Source of the DNA: Dryomyza anilis
Lineage: Eukaryota > Arthropoda > Insecta > Diptera > Dryomyzidae
Direction of reading: 5' to 3'
Length of the DNA stretch: 64,000 bases
Assembly: GCA_951804985.1 (NCBI GenBank)
Contig: OX638132.1
Span: 19,945,529-20,009,528 of the forward strand
Made by a program: the position numbers and the translations under genes. Of this stretch, positions 1-11,520 are shown piece by piece (within the stretch, counting starts at the first letter, position 1; the number at the start of each line of letters is the position of its first letter). Below the pieces are notes generated by a model. The model was not told where the DNA came from. It saw only the letters and a list, made by a program, of their open reading frames with translations, and did no database searches.

Positions 1-75
1 TTGTATATCGAAAAGTTCGAACTGAAATTTGCTAAATTCATCGCAGTATCGTATCATAACTCAGCAAGTAACAAG
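1..75 (+). other. possible 5' UTR exon of the glutamate carrier
   Basis: The first 75 bases run into a good donor (GTAAGT at about 76). The carrier's start codon at 1270 lies just inside an exon that opens after an acceptor at 1268, so a non-coding upstream exon must exist. This stretch is the best candidate seen, but only the donor supports it; there is no transcript evidence. Confidence 0.3.
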
Positions 76-862
76 TAAGTCATATGTCTTATAATATATA
101 TACTTTTATATTCGGGATTGTGCCAAAAATAAAAATTATAATAATGAACACCATATTATGCACCCGAAATATAGATAGGAAACATATAATAAAGTCTATT
201 AAATTTATTGCATTCATTAAAAACTTACGTAAAACATTTTGTGTTGGTTGTTTTGGTCAATTTGTTATTTTTCTAGTACAAGAGATAGTATATAAAAAAA
301 GTTAAATGTGGCATAATTGATTATATTCCTAATTTTTTCAATTTATAGAAATCAAGTTGAACTTATATCAGCATTTAGCAGCATTTAAACGTTCATTAAA
401 AAATTTTATATCTAAAATAGGTACAAAGTATACTAAAATCATTGATAATTCGAACAACAAACATGTACTATATCTTTATGTCCATAATAATAATTGTTTT
501 GTTGTATTTTTTATAAATGTTTTGAAGTGTTAATTTGTCACTTTTCGGCATAAAATTGCTTCATAATTGAATTATAATTTGCTTTTTGCTAAATGCTTAT
601 ATAGACTATTTTAGGTACAAGACGGTTATTGTTGCTATAAATTTTATACATTTAGTTTTAATTGACCTTCATGTGTTAGCAGTTCCAGTTTTTCGAGTTG
701 TCTAACAATAATTTACTACATATTTTGTTCGCTTAGAAGCTATACTCGATCGCGGTTATCAGTCTTTCAAGAGAGTTATGAAAACACATAAGATTTGAGT
801 TAATGCTTATCTGATAGCAAACATTTCTTGTGTTTTTAATTTAATTGAAAAATCAATTATAC

Positions 863-870
863 TATCGATA
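863..870. promoter_or_regulatory. DRE-like motif TATCGATA
   Basis: A perfect TATCGATA palindrome lies 400 bp before the carrier start codon. In Drosophila this DRE sequence is bound by DREF and BEAF-32 at housekeeping promoters. It would fit an alternative promoter for the carrier gene, but an 8-base match in AT-rich DNA can be chance. Confidence 0.3.
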
Positions 871-1269
871 GAGATAATAACAAAACATATTTCAGTTTAA
901 GATTAACCAATTCGGCCTATAATAATAGTACCTAATAATAATGCGTTGAATACTAAAGTCGAAAAGTCCCTAATAATTCCAAATTATTCTCAGAAAATCA
1001 AAATCAATAGTACCTAATAATATTGGACGTGTTTCAATTTTCTTTTGTTTACAGATTTCATATGAAATTGGGCCGATAAATTTTATTTATGGTGGCAAAA
1101 TGGATGCACACAATATGAAAATATTAACTTAATACTATTCTTGATTTTGTGTATCCCTCAAAATTTTAGTGTTTGCCATTAGAATGATATCTAAGTAATT
1201 TAGAAACAATTACCAGTCATATTACTTATGTTGATATATAAACTTATGTACTTTCCATATATTTACAGA

Positions 1270-4266
1270 ATGGCTCAGTCTCAATCACCGCAGCAATTTG
1301 CGTAAGTATTTTAATAATGAATAATACAAATAACTTTACCAACATTGGTACAAACATAATTTTATTTAGTTATCCTGTTTATAATGCTAAGATATATGAT
1401 TTCAATGCACAAAAAAGGCTTAGACAAAATGTGTAGCTTGTTCTAAATTTGTTTCCAAACAGTGAAATGTAGCGCATTTGAAATTGAATATAAATTCAAT
1501 GTTATAATTTTTTGTGTTACTATTCGATTCTCAATCCAAAAAAAAAGTTACGATTAATGTTTCAGTCGAAGACAAAGCTTAAAGAACTCAATTCGTAGAG
1601 AATTCCTAGCTAAGAGTTTGTTTCCACGCCTCTTACGAAAATTCACACGTTTCAATTTGCTTACGAACAACAGCACGTTTTTCGTAGCTACGAAAAGAAG
1701 CACATGTTCAGTTTCCCCACGAAAACAATCACATTTTTATTATACCCAAGAAAAGAAGTATATACATTTTTTAGCCACGAAACGAAGCATATTTTTATTA
1801 TCGCCACAAAAAAATACACATTTAGCTAATTATTATATTTGTGATTTGACAAGAACCCACTTGCGTCATTGGCCTTTTTTTTGCAAAAATGTGTTCCTTT
1901 TGGACTGGACAAAACCAACTTGCGTCATTGGGCATTTTCTTTTTGCAAAAAATTGTGTATTGGCCAAATCCTTAAAGAATAAAAAAAGTCCAATGACGCA
2001 AGTAGGCTCTGGCCAAATTGAACCTGTATGTGTATCTATGCCCATTGGAACAGTTTCATCCAAAAAAGTTCCAATAACGCACCTGGATGTGAATTTTCGC
2101 CCATTAGAACAGTTTCAGTAATAAATCTTCCAATGAAGTACCTGGATATGAATCTATTACTCATTGGAACAGTTTCATCAAAAATGTCTATGAAAAATCA
2201 ACAATTTTGGTCATAATACACTATCACCTCCATCAGCAAAATTTTGTGATTTCTTAATAACAAAAATGTATATTGGGATATCATATATGGTTTTATTCGT
2301 GGCGAAATTGAAAAATGTGCTTAGATAAAATATATGCGTAGATAAAATATAAATGTGCTTTTATTCGTGGGAAAGATTAAGTTTTGCTTCTTGTCGTGGA
2401 GAAAGAGAGAATGATATTCTTTTCGTTGTTAAAATAATAAATATAATGCTTCTTTTCGTAGATAAAATCAATTTGCCGTTTTTCGTAATCAAATTGAAAC
2501 GAGGCGTCGATTTCAGAACAAGCCTCTGTAGTAGGTTTTTAAAAAATCTTAATTTAAACACGTATCAGCATTACATAAATCTTTTCTTTAACAAAGTATA
2601 CTAGTACGAAGCGCAATTGAATGCATTGGAGCCGCTATTCCCGAGGTTGTCAACAGTTGAAGGACAAGCAAGTTATTTAATTTATTTCTAATGTTTCTTC
2701 GACTAATCAGTTATGCGTATGCGAATTAATTGGGTCAATTTATCAGAATTGCCAATAAAAATTTGTTTAACCACGTGTCTGCTGTGTATGTTTTTTTGTA
2801 TATAACTTTCAACTGAATATCTAATAAATTAATTTGATTTGAGGAAATTCTATATCGATCAATATGTATCTATATTATTGTCGTGAATAACAACACTGTT
2901 GGATAATGCAAAATGCAAGTTAAAGTGCTGTCTTATAAATAATATAAATCACGAAAACAAAGTATTAAAACATCGTGATGTTTTGATGATTTTAGTTAAC
3001 TTGACATCCTTTTGTGTGTTGTATGTTATTGACTAAAATATAAAAAAAAATATAAATAGTAAGCAAACATTTTATTTGCTATGTAGTTAGTGTAAATTGT
3101 TTTAAAATGTATTTCGTTTGATTAAATTTGAGTCTTTGTTAGTTTAAAGTAAACATTTTTGTAATCTTGCCTTCCAGTCTACTACCCAAAATTGTGAACG
3201 GCGGCATTGCTGGTGTCATAGGCGTATCATGTGTCTTTCCATTGGATTTAGTAAAGACACGTCTGCAAAATCAGCAGATCGGTCCAAATGGCGAAAAAAT
3301 GTATAAAAATATGTAAGTTCTATATGCGAATAGTTGTTGACATTGCAACCAATATATTATTAATTTGTACGAAGGTTTGATTGCTTTAAGAAGACATATC
3401 GTGCCGAAGGCTATTTTGGCATGTACCGTGGTTCGGGCGTAAACATTTTACTCATTACTCCAGAGAAAGCAATTAAATTGACTGCCAACGATTACTTCCG
3501 ACACAAGCTGACAACCAAGGATGGCAAATTGCCGTTGACTAGCCAAATGGTTGCTGGTGGTTTGGCCGGTGCTTTCCAAATTATTGTTACAACACCCATG
3601 GAACTGTTGAAAATTCAAATGCAAGACGCAGGTCGTGTTGCAGCTCAGGCTAAACTTGCCGGCAAAACTGTGGAAAAAGTGTCGGCCACTAAGCTTGCCA
3701 CAGAGCTCTTCCGGCAAAAGGGTATTTTCGGTTTGTACAAGGGTATCGGTGCGACTGGTTTGCGTGATGTGTCCTTCTCGATTGTTTACTTCCCATTGTT
3801 TGCTACGCTGAATGCATTGGGACCACGACGTGACGATGGTTCAGGCGAAGCAGTTTTCTGGTAAAACTATTTTTTTTTTATATTTTGGTAACAATATTTT
3901 AATCAATACTATGATACATAGGTGCTCTTTCCTGTCCGGTTTGGCGGCTGGTTCCTTTGCTGCAATCTTTGTGAATCCATTCGATGTGGTAAAAACACGT
4001 CTGCAAGCGCTCAAAAAGGCTGATGGTGAAAAGGAATTTAAGGGCATTGGCGACTGCATAAAGTAAACTATTTCATACTTTTTCTATAACTACAGATTAC
4101 TTATTTCTATTGTTATAGGAAAACATTGCAATACGAAGGTCCAACTGCTTTCTTCAAGGGCGGACTGTGCCGTGTTATTGTAATTGCGCCACTCTTTGGT
4201 ATCGCACAGATGGTGTATTACTTAGGCGTAGCCGAAGGTCTCTTAGGATACAAGAAGAAAGAGTAG
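1270..4266 (+). CDS. GC1: mitochondrial glutamate carrier (SLC25 family)
   Basis: Five coding exons: 1270-1301, 3178-3312, 3375-3860, 3922-4062 and 4119-4266, joined in phase to 313 codons plus stop. All introns are GT-AG. The product has the three SLC25 repeats with their signatures PLDLVK, PMELLK and PFDVVK, each preceding a transmembrane hairpin, so it is an inner-membrane carrier. The sequence around RLQNQQIG and [15 protein letters not shown] matches the glutamate/H+ symporters (human SLC25A22/SLC25A18, Drosophila GC1/GC2), which bring glutamate into the matrix. Length fits the family (about 320). The start is the only ATG in the short first exon, right after an acceptor. Intron 1 (1.9 kb) carries a foldback element. 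Poly(A)-like AATAAA occurs near 4667. The paralogue (GC1 rather than GC2) is my choice from general similarity. Confidence 0.93.
1624..2509. mobile_element. foldback-type inverted-repeat element in GC1 intron 1
   Basis: The left arm (1624-1850) and right arm (2290-2509) are imperfect inverse copies built from short CTTACGAAAA / TTTTCGTAAG-type units. The ends read CACGCCTCTTACG and, inverted, CGACGCCTC. The core (1850-2200) repeats ACTTGCGTCATTGG in both orientations. No protein is encoded. Two further elements at 30.8 and 31.1-32.3 kb share the terminal motif, so this is one foldback family. Confidence 0.7.
2510..3177 (+). other. rest of GC1 intron 1, nothing recognised
   Basis: AT-rich intron sequence up to the acceptor at 3177. 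A slightly GC-richer patch at 2605-2670 has no clear splice sites or ORF. I see nothing else. Confidence 0.6.
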
Positions 4267-4932
4267 ATTAATTAGTGTAATGTTTACAATTGTCATCGTT
4301 TTAGAAAATAACGTCATGGTGCGTTTTAGCAAATGTTTAATTCAAGTTATTAAAAGCATTTCTTATATTGCTATATAATAGTTGTGTGTATTGCTGTTAT
4401 AAAATGTTATTGCTGTTATAATTTTAATTCAAAATAATTTCTCTGTAAGCATAAATTAGTGAAATGTTTATAATTTCCGAACAAACAAATCGTTGAACGA
4501 TTCTTTGTTAAAATATTAACTGAAATTGAACGTGGACTAGCAATATATCAATTATAGAATTGTTCTGATGTAAAGGTTCTAATAAGTAAAATAGCATCAG
4601 AAATATAAGTATGTATTGTAGGTATGACTGTCAAATATCTTGAATTTGCCATAGTTTATTGAGATGAATAAAAGAATGACACACCTCAAAACATCTTCCA
4701 TCGGTATTCTTTATTTTGTTTTGATTAAACAAATCCACCGTAAAAAGTTCCATGTTTGTATGCGTCCATGTTTAATATACTAAGCTAAATGTTTAACTAA
4801 AATTGTATGCCGCAGCCTCCTCTATAATGAAAGTGACAATAAAAACTTTTTAAAAGTGCACGGACTTTTATTTTTCAATGCTAATACGCTTTCTCTGAAT
4901 TGAAATGTTATAACTTTAAAATCGTTAAGAAA
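4267..4932. other. GC1 3' UTR and intergenic DNA
   Basis: Follows the carrier stop codon. AATAAA-type signals at about 4667 and 4836 (minor) could end the transcript. No ORF or repeat structure is recognisable before the Helitron start at 4933. Confidence 0.55.
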
Positions 4933-5783
4933 TCTACTATATATTTGCGAATGTAAGTATGTGTGTATGTATGTATGTTCCGAATGGGTGTCAAAACGGC
5001 TGAACCGAATTGAACCGAATTTGACACAACATGTATGTTGGGTCTGGGCGATTATAGGCTATATCTCGGTGAGATTGGTGGACTGGGCGTGGCACCTCCC
5101 ATATAATCCAAAAATTAAAAACACATTATGTCAGCGTTAGCATAGCAAATTTAATGAAATTTTGGTCAGCGTTATTCATAACCATTCTAAACGGGCTCGC
5201 GGAATGTGGGCGGTATTGGACCACTGGGCGTGGCACCCCCCATAGAAGGTACATTTTCCAGATGGTGTAATTTTATTACAATTATTATTGTGATCTTAAG
5301 ATATTTCACACCTGGGTATACCAACCATCCCAAATTCTTTAAACTCACCACACCGAAATTCACCACACTAAAACTCACCACACTAAAACTCACCACTCTA
5401 AAATTCACCACACTCAAACTGACCACACTAAAACTCACCACTCTAAAATTCACCACAACGAAACTCACCATACCAAAATTCACCACACTAAAACTCACCA
5501 CACTAAAACTCACCACACTAAAACTCACCACACTAAAACTCACCACACTAAAATTCACCGCACTAAAACTCACCACACTAAAATTCACCACTCTAAAATT
5601 CACCACACTAAAACTCACTACACTTAAATTCACCACACTAAAACTCACCACACTAAAACTTCTACTGGGGAAAATCTACGGGGGAGTTTTTTACGGGAAA
5701 GAATTCTACGGGAAAGCGTTCTACGGGGAAGAATTTACGGGAAAGATATGAATAATAAATATGTCGTGCACGGGTCCAGCTAG
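4933..5783 (+). mobile_element. non-autonomous Helitron
   Basis: Begins TCTACTATATATTTGCG and ends with GTGCACGGGTCCAGCTAG, flanked by A and T, the classic Helitron TC...CTAG structure with a 3' GC-rich hairpin and A^T insertion. It is 851 bp with no Rep/helicase, so non-autonomous. The hairpin-forming motif GGGCGTGGCACCTCCCAT occurs at about 5085 and 5221. A 15-bp minisatellite fills 5330-5660. The same 3' end recurs at 34045. Confidence 0.82.
5330..5660. repeat. 15-bp minisatellite inside the Helitron
   Basis: About 22 tandem copies of a 15-bp unit, ACTCACCACACTAAA with T/C and A/T variants. The unit length is a multiple of three, so the array stays open in frame: plus-strand reading repeats Thr-Thr-Leu-Lys-(Phe/Leu), minus-strand reading repeats Val-Val-(Ser/Asn)-Phe-(Ser/Gly/Arg). 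I treat the long ORFs as by-products of the repeat. Confidence 0.9.
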
Positions 5784-6600
5784 TATATAATATTTATTAA
5801 ACAAATCAGTGATAAACCAAAAATTAAAGAAAACAAAAAAAGTCTGGGTCTGAGAGAAACCTTTATTTTTGAAAATTTGGTTTTTGGTCTGAGAAAAATC
5901 TTTATTTTTGAAAAATTTTGTTGTGTTTGAACTTGAACAGCGATATATATAAAGGTTAATAAAAAATATCTCTCATTAGTATTTTTTATTAAAAAAAATG
6001 TTTGATCCACATAAAATAACAATTTTCGAAAACAAAACATTCTAACAAAAAAATTTAATCGACAAAAAAAAAGTTTGAAATTTTTTGAAAAAAAATGTTT
6101 ATAAAAAATGTTTAACGACAAAAACAACGCAAGGTTCGAAATCACCATATTCCAAAAAATAATTTTTGACAAAATTTTTTTGAATATTTTTGAAATAAAA
6201 TTTTGGACGACTAAAGAACGCAATGGTCGAAATCACCATTTTCCAACCACAAACATTTATGTTTCTCCAAGCAACAACAAATAAAGGTTTCTCAATCAAA
6301 GACCTTTATTATTTAAAATAAAAAATATCTCAATCAAAGACCTTTATATTTTTTGAAAAATAATATCTCTCAGTGAAAAACTATCTCAGTGGAAATAAAG
6401 GTTAATAGTTATTTCTGATCTCTGCTTGATAGTTTTGTTTAATATTATATTAAATAACTGTTTTAAAATATTCTAAATCGTTATGAATTAAAATATATTT
6501 TTTTATTAAATTTTTGTTGTTCGTGTGACAGAATTCGGACGGCCAAATATCATTAAAATTAAAATCATAAAATTTTCAAAGTGGCTTTTCTACTCAACCA
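5784..6600. other. AT-rich repeat region with AAAGGTTT/AGACCTTTAT blocks
   Basis: Extremely AT-rich, with recurring ACCTTTATT-type blocks in several places and a direct repeat of about 30 bp (6126 and 6219: AACGCAAGGTTCGAAATCAC against AACGCAATGGTCGAAATCAC, 93 bp apart). Probably an old degenerate repeat. Open frames here are low-complexity and not credible genes. Confidence 0.5.
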
Positions 6601-6602
6601 TA

Positions 6603-6823
6603 CACCCAGAAAATAATTCCCTCAAATCCCATTAAAATTGGTCAATAGGACAATTATTGATTTAATAGTATACAAAAAATATTTTTTTTTATATAAACTC
6701 AATGGCAATGTCATGGTATTTTCTAGTATTTAATGGTATTTTCCGATTAAAATAATAATTTATCCTATTGAATATTTTTAATAGTAAAAAACTATTATTT
6801 ATATTGTATTTTTTTTCTGGGTG
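6603..6823 (-). mobile_element. TA-flanked MITE, family A copy 1
   Basis: A 221-bp element with ends CACCCAGAAAA...TTTTCTGGGTG and a TA on both sides, as expected for Tc1/mariner-type insertion. The interior has no ORF. Near-identical copies lie at 17709, 22773, 24544 and 31573; I call the orientation starting ATAATTCCCTCAAATCCC minus. Confidence 0.85.
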
Positions 6824-6825
6824 TA

Positions 6826-7316
6826 GCGACAGAACCATGATGATAAAATGATCAGACATGTTCTGAAATAAAAACAAATTAAGTTAGTTTTTGTAATTTT
6901 TTATTTACACCAGACTTCCTTCATATCACAGGAGATTCAATCCTTTTCTTTGTTAAACAAGAAATTAAAAAAATAGCGCATAATAAGTACATTTGAAAAA
7001 ATCTTTGCAAATATTTGAAAAACGTATTATAACATTGTTCGTTCGCATTGAATCCGAAAAGCTGAATGTTTACTTGATGTTGGCAGTTTCAAAATCGGCA
7101 GAATTTTATGATGATTTCCTGAGAATAAACAACAAAATTTAAATTATATAAAAAAATAAAAAAGAGAAGAATTATAAAAGAATTTGTAACAGAAGTCAAT
7201 AAATTATATTCTAAACAATGAGTAATTTTATTTTACCTAGGTTAAAGCTTACCTTAAGAGTGTTTATTTAGTATTATGAGTGGTGTTATGTGTATTATAT
7301 TTATAGTGTGAATCCC
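6826..7316. other. intergenic, AT-rich
   Basis: Downstream of the ZP-like gene, which ends at 7317 on the minus strand. Nothing beyond AT-rich sequence is seen. The 3' UTR of that gene presumably lies here. Confidence 0.5.
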
Positions 7317-10123
7317 TTAGAGCTCATCGTTGTTCGCTCGAATTACGGTAACATCTTCCACTGTTCCCATGTGAATGTTTGCGTGGTTTTTGTGCTTTGG
7401 CGTGTACTCTACTGTGTTCGTGTCACTGTGTGCCGTGTATAACGAATCATCAGTAGAAACTGAGGGGTCTGGACTGGTAAGTGTAATTCTGGATCCAGTG
7501 GCATTTCTGTGTTTTTGTTTTAGATTGAATTAAAATAATGTTTGCGATCGATAATATGTTTCAAATTAAAATGAAAAAGTAGCTTTATGCTTGTCTAATT
7601 TCGAATAAAGTCAAACTTTTATAATATTAATGAGTAAAATTAAAAGTTTTAGAATTATTAGACGCGAGTCGAGATTTTGTAAACTTGGTACTATTAAAAA
7701 ATTATCTTACAAGATATATTTGCTATTAAATGAGAACAAATGAGATCAAAAATGGCTAAATACACTTTTTGAAAAAAAAATAGTTAAAACCGGATTCATA
7801 TTGTTGAAGTTCATGTTAAAGTAGTTACGTGTTATATGAAACCCTATATATCGAACCCCTGTTATACTCTTAAGCTACAGGAATCTTGTATACAGTAAAC
7901 TATTGGACATTAAACTGGAAATTAAGCTGTTCAGATAGTTTTGAGTGAACTGATTTTTGAAGTTTATCGTAAAATATGTTTCACATTTTACATGTTTGCA
8001 ATTATTTAGCCATATATGATCGGAGTCGCCTCAAATATTTAAAGAAAGAATCTATAATTAGATTCTATATTATTCTGTATGTTGAAAATAAAAGGAATTT
8101 GAGTTTGAAGTCGAACATCTTTAAAATCTTTACAATGTGCGAATCATTCAATGTGTAAATTGTATACAATTTTAACGAAATTTTGCAAATATACCTTAGT
8201 TTCTGCAGTTTCGTGCAGTTATTGCCGTTCTCGCGCGGATCCACGTAATTTTTTGGGATTTCTATTTGGTTGCATGTACATATTAATAGATTTTTTTTGT
8301 AATAGAGATAAATGTTATTTACACATTGTGATTAGATTTATTTAGTTTTAATTACCTGTCTCTTGCTTTCATATGCGCTTCAACATCGATATTTTTTGGC
8401 ATACGAAAATCACATTCCAGCGAGAATGCAGAGTCGCCAGGCGTTATCAATTCGGGATCATTTTGTATCACAACAATGTTTGAATAGAGTTCTCCATCCT
8501 TTTGTGTTTGACACTGATCCAACTGGAAGTTCATTTCCAATTTACGTTCATTTGTGTTGATGGGTTTCATAAAACAGGGTGCCGCTTGTTTGTAGAAACT
8601 GCCGCGAGTGTACATGACGCCCGAGAAAGGTTTTTCCGTTTCCAAAATAACATTCATTGAATTGGAGCCACATTTGAGATTTACTTTCTGTATGCCTTGA
8701 TCGGTGCCTTCAATTTTGAATGTATCGCTCAGATCTTGATTCCATACATCTATAAAAAGTATAAGATTTGTTGGTGAGAAGCCTTTCGACTATAAAAATG
8801 ATTGATATTTGGTTGGAAAATACATTATTTTTTGAATTTTCATAAACTAAAGCGCAGAGATAAGTGGAGCAAGGGACAGATCACGTCCAAATATACAAGA
8901 AAAAAACTGTGTTGTTTGGGAGACAGTTGCAAGTGAATTTAAAGCCATGTGAGGTGCAACTTACTCCCGTTTCCATAAATAACGAGACTTCTACAATAGG
9001 TCATTTGGAGCATCTTTGGTGAGCCGAAATAACTCCATAAATCGTGAATCGGAAATATGAAATGGGTCCGCCGATTCCCTTAACCGACACCTCTTAAAAC
9101 GCATCATATTGAATACGAATTCAACTGCGTGCTGTTTTATACATCATTTTTATAAAATTCCAAAATATTCCAATTAGTATATTCAAGACATTTGAATTAG
9201 AGATTAGGTGCACGCACGAGCACGAGTCCGACGACTAATTTTACTAGCACGCACGAGAAGCACGACAAAACACGGTATATAAAAAGACACGAAGAAATAC
9301 GGAAAAACAAGAAAAATACGAAAAAGCATGGAAAAACATGAGAAACGTAAAAAATAATATAATATATAATTCAAATATTATATAAGTAAAACTAAAACAG
9401 ATTATTAAGAAAAGGTTAAAATGCCACGAAATTTTTATTTTTTGAAGCTGGAAGTAAGGGTTTTTTTTTAAATTAGGGTATAAACATTTTTTTTTCAATG
9501 GGCCGTGTCTGATTTTGGAGACACGGACACGCACGGAGATTTGCACATGAACACGAATAAAGCACGGCACGCGCCCATCTCTAATTTGGATATTAAACAT
9601 AAAATTTAGTTTTTTATTATTTCAATTACAATTTTTTACGGCGAGTTGCATACGTTAATCAATAAAAATAGTTAGTTAAAGGAAAATATCTATTTTGAAA
9701 TAAAAACAAACAATAAAATGTCTTAGTCAGATTGCTTTTAATTAATAGCTATTTTATTAAATTTTACTATGCAACCGGCATATTAGTAATTAAAATTGTA
9801 AATAAGATAAAAAAAAAGAAATTGATATATGTTTATCCAGAACGACGATAAAAATTAGAACTTTTTGGTACATTATTATTATATTTTTATTATTATTATT
9901 TATATATATTAAATATACTTCTCGCGTTCAGAGAATATTCTTATATTTTGCGTGGAATGTTTACGTGTCTACCGGTAAATATAATATTATCTAACCGGTT
10001 TTTCAATTACATACCTTCTTTGTTATGATCATCATTTTTGTTGTTCTTCTGTGCAGCCCAAGCCGTTACCACCAAATTAAGAACACATACGATCAGTATT
10101 AAATTAACTCCCTGTTTAAACAT
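7317..10123 (-). CDS. small secreted ZP-N domain protein with NDEL C-terminus
   Basis: Three coding exons on the minus strand, 10123-10015, 8749-8356 and 7473-7317, join in phase to 219 codons plus stop. Residues 1-24 are a signal peptide (MFKQGVNLILIVCVLNLVVTAWA). Exon 2 carries a ZP-N-like module with four cysteines (LKCGS, APCFM, LDQCQT, SLECDF) and the GVMYTRGSFY turn typical of zona-pellucida proteins. No ZP-C half, furin site or membrane segment follows. Exon 3 encodes a polar tail ending ANNDEL. Insect ZP proteins shape apical matrix and cuticle; a short Drosophila ZP protein such as CG10005 may be the orthologue (from memory, unsure). The tail exon was found by phase and splice logic, and an extra exon in the 880-bp last intron cannot be excluded. 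Confidence 0.72.
8750..9197 (-). other. intron 1 of the ZP-like gene, proximal part
   Basis: Intron sequence. A moderately GC-rich patch at 8930-9110 looks like an old repeat fragment, with no coding signal. Confidence 0.45.
9198..9583. mobile_element. hAT-type MITE with 8-bp target duplication
   Basis: Ends TAGAGATTAGG...CCCATCTCTA form short inverted termini of the TAGAGATGGG type. Flanks ATTTGAAT and ATTTGGAT match 7 of 8, the 8-bp duplication typical of hAT transposons. The subterminal regions are rich in CACG / CGTG repeats. No transposase. It sits in the first intron of the ZP-like gene. Confidence 0.75.
9584..10014 (-). other. intron 1 of the ZP-like gene, distal part
   Basis: AT-rich with a TAT/ATT microsatellite at 9870-9915. 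Nothing else is recognised. Confidence 0.5.
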
Positions 10124-10250
10124 TTCAAATAATAAATTAAAACTAAATGCCGTGTAAATAGTTCAGTTTATTTGTTAGATTTTAGTGCGCCAGTTGGTTT
10201 TTTTTTGTTTGATAAATTATGATGAACCGCACTATTTGAAGATTTTTGCG

Positions 10251-10288
10251 AACTGATGGCTTTTCTAAACCAAGCACTGAATATAAAA
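10251..10288 (-). promoter_or_regulatory. TATA + initiator core promoter of the ZP-like gene
   Basis: On the minus strand TTTTATAT (10288-10281) is followed 31 bases later by TCAGTT (10256-10251), the arthropod initiator. Spacing is right for a focused promoter. It leaves a 5' UTR of about 130 nt before the ATG at 10123. Confidence 0.6.
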
Positions 10289-10698
10289 CCACGGAGCCGT
10301 CACGGAACGTAAACCACTATTTACACCGTCTAGTAGAGAGCGAAAGAGACACCCGAGTGTCTGGAAGCGCAACACAATAAAATAAGTAAGCTTGTACTCT
10401 TATTACCAATTTTTGCACCCTACATACTCACCATTTCACTATAATACAAAACGTAAAATATATATTACATATTATTTCATTCTTTTTAATTATCATAAGT
10501 TTTCACAATATAGTATAAAATTATTGCTGGATATATAAAAAACGTTTGTTGATTTTTGCCATTAAAAAACATTTAGTCGCTAATAAAAATATAAATTGAC
10601 AACATATTAATTATGGATTTACATCCATCGAATGTCGGTTTCGATTTTCATTTCAGTTTCCGATTTTAAGTTTTATAACGAAACGATTTCGATATAAC

Positions 10699-10939
10699 GG
10701 GCCATGTTCTGGCTTTCGATCGAATTTCATATAAAGTTTTGTAAACAAACGTTTTGAATTCGATGTCACAATACAAAAAATTGTCCTTGAAACATATTGA
10801 ATTCGTTCAGCTCAAAGCAAACGGATTTAATTCATTTGAAAAATAATTTTTTGTACTGAGACATCGAATTCAAAAACGTTTGTTTACACATATTATTTGA
10901 AATTCGATCTTAATTCGATCGAATGTTGGAACATGGGCC
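10699..10939. mobile_element. hairpin MITE with GGGCCATGTTC termini
   Basis: A 241-bp sequence whose two halves are inverse copies for about 90 bp each (ends GGGCCATGTTC / GAACATGGGCC, inner block TTTTGAATTCGATGTC). Flanking AAC on both sides may be a 3-bp target duplication. No ORF. Confidence 0.75.
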
Positions 10940-11519
10940 AACATTTCCAAGTTACGGTTTTTGTGAGAAAAAAAAAAATTCGAATGATTTGTTTGAAAAC
11001 AATACCCTAAAAACGACTTCAATGCCTTGTATTAATTAAGCGAAAACATTTTAAACCAGCTTCAAACACATAATACCGTCTATTATACCAACCATAATTT
11101 ACTTGTTTCATTTTTTTTTCATCTCTTTCAACTTTTTTTTTATGTTGTAAAAATGGTTCGTTTCGGCACTGGACGTGCCGGCTTAAAGGCTTCCTGAGAC
11201 TTTATTTCTCGTGCTCATTACTTAATATAATTATTTGTTTTTGTGTAAAGTTAATTTTCTTATAAGGCAACATTTTGTTCGAATTTGATAATTTTCCGCA
11301 TTTTGTTTTCACTGGCTTCGGCAATGTTAACCAATTTTCCATCAAAAAAAACAACAAAATTTCTCATCTTGTGGTGGTGGTACATGTTGGAGTCATTAAA
11401 TAATCGAATTAAATTGTATCTGGAAGTTCAAACGCCTAACGTCATATGAAAATTAAGATATACGGCGGTATGGAGAACAATTATATTGCAAGTTAAACAT
11501 TTACTAAAAAGTACATATA
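10940..11519. other. intergenic, nothing recognised
   Basis: AT-rich, with no supported gene or repeat structure. A small GC-rich patch at 11157-11200 has no context. Confidence 0.5.
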
Positions 11520-11520
11520 T

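Noticed and set aside
5187..5751. Protein-coding repeats on both strands in the minisatellite
   Set aside because: The frame is open only because the unit is 15 bp without stops; it lies in a non-autonomous Helitron.
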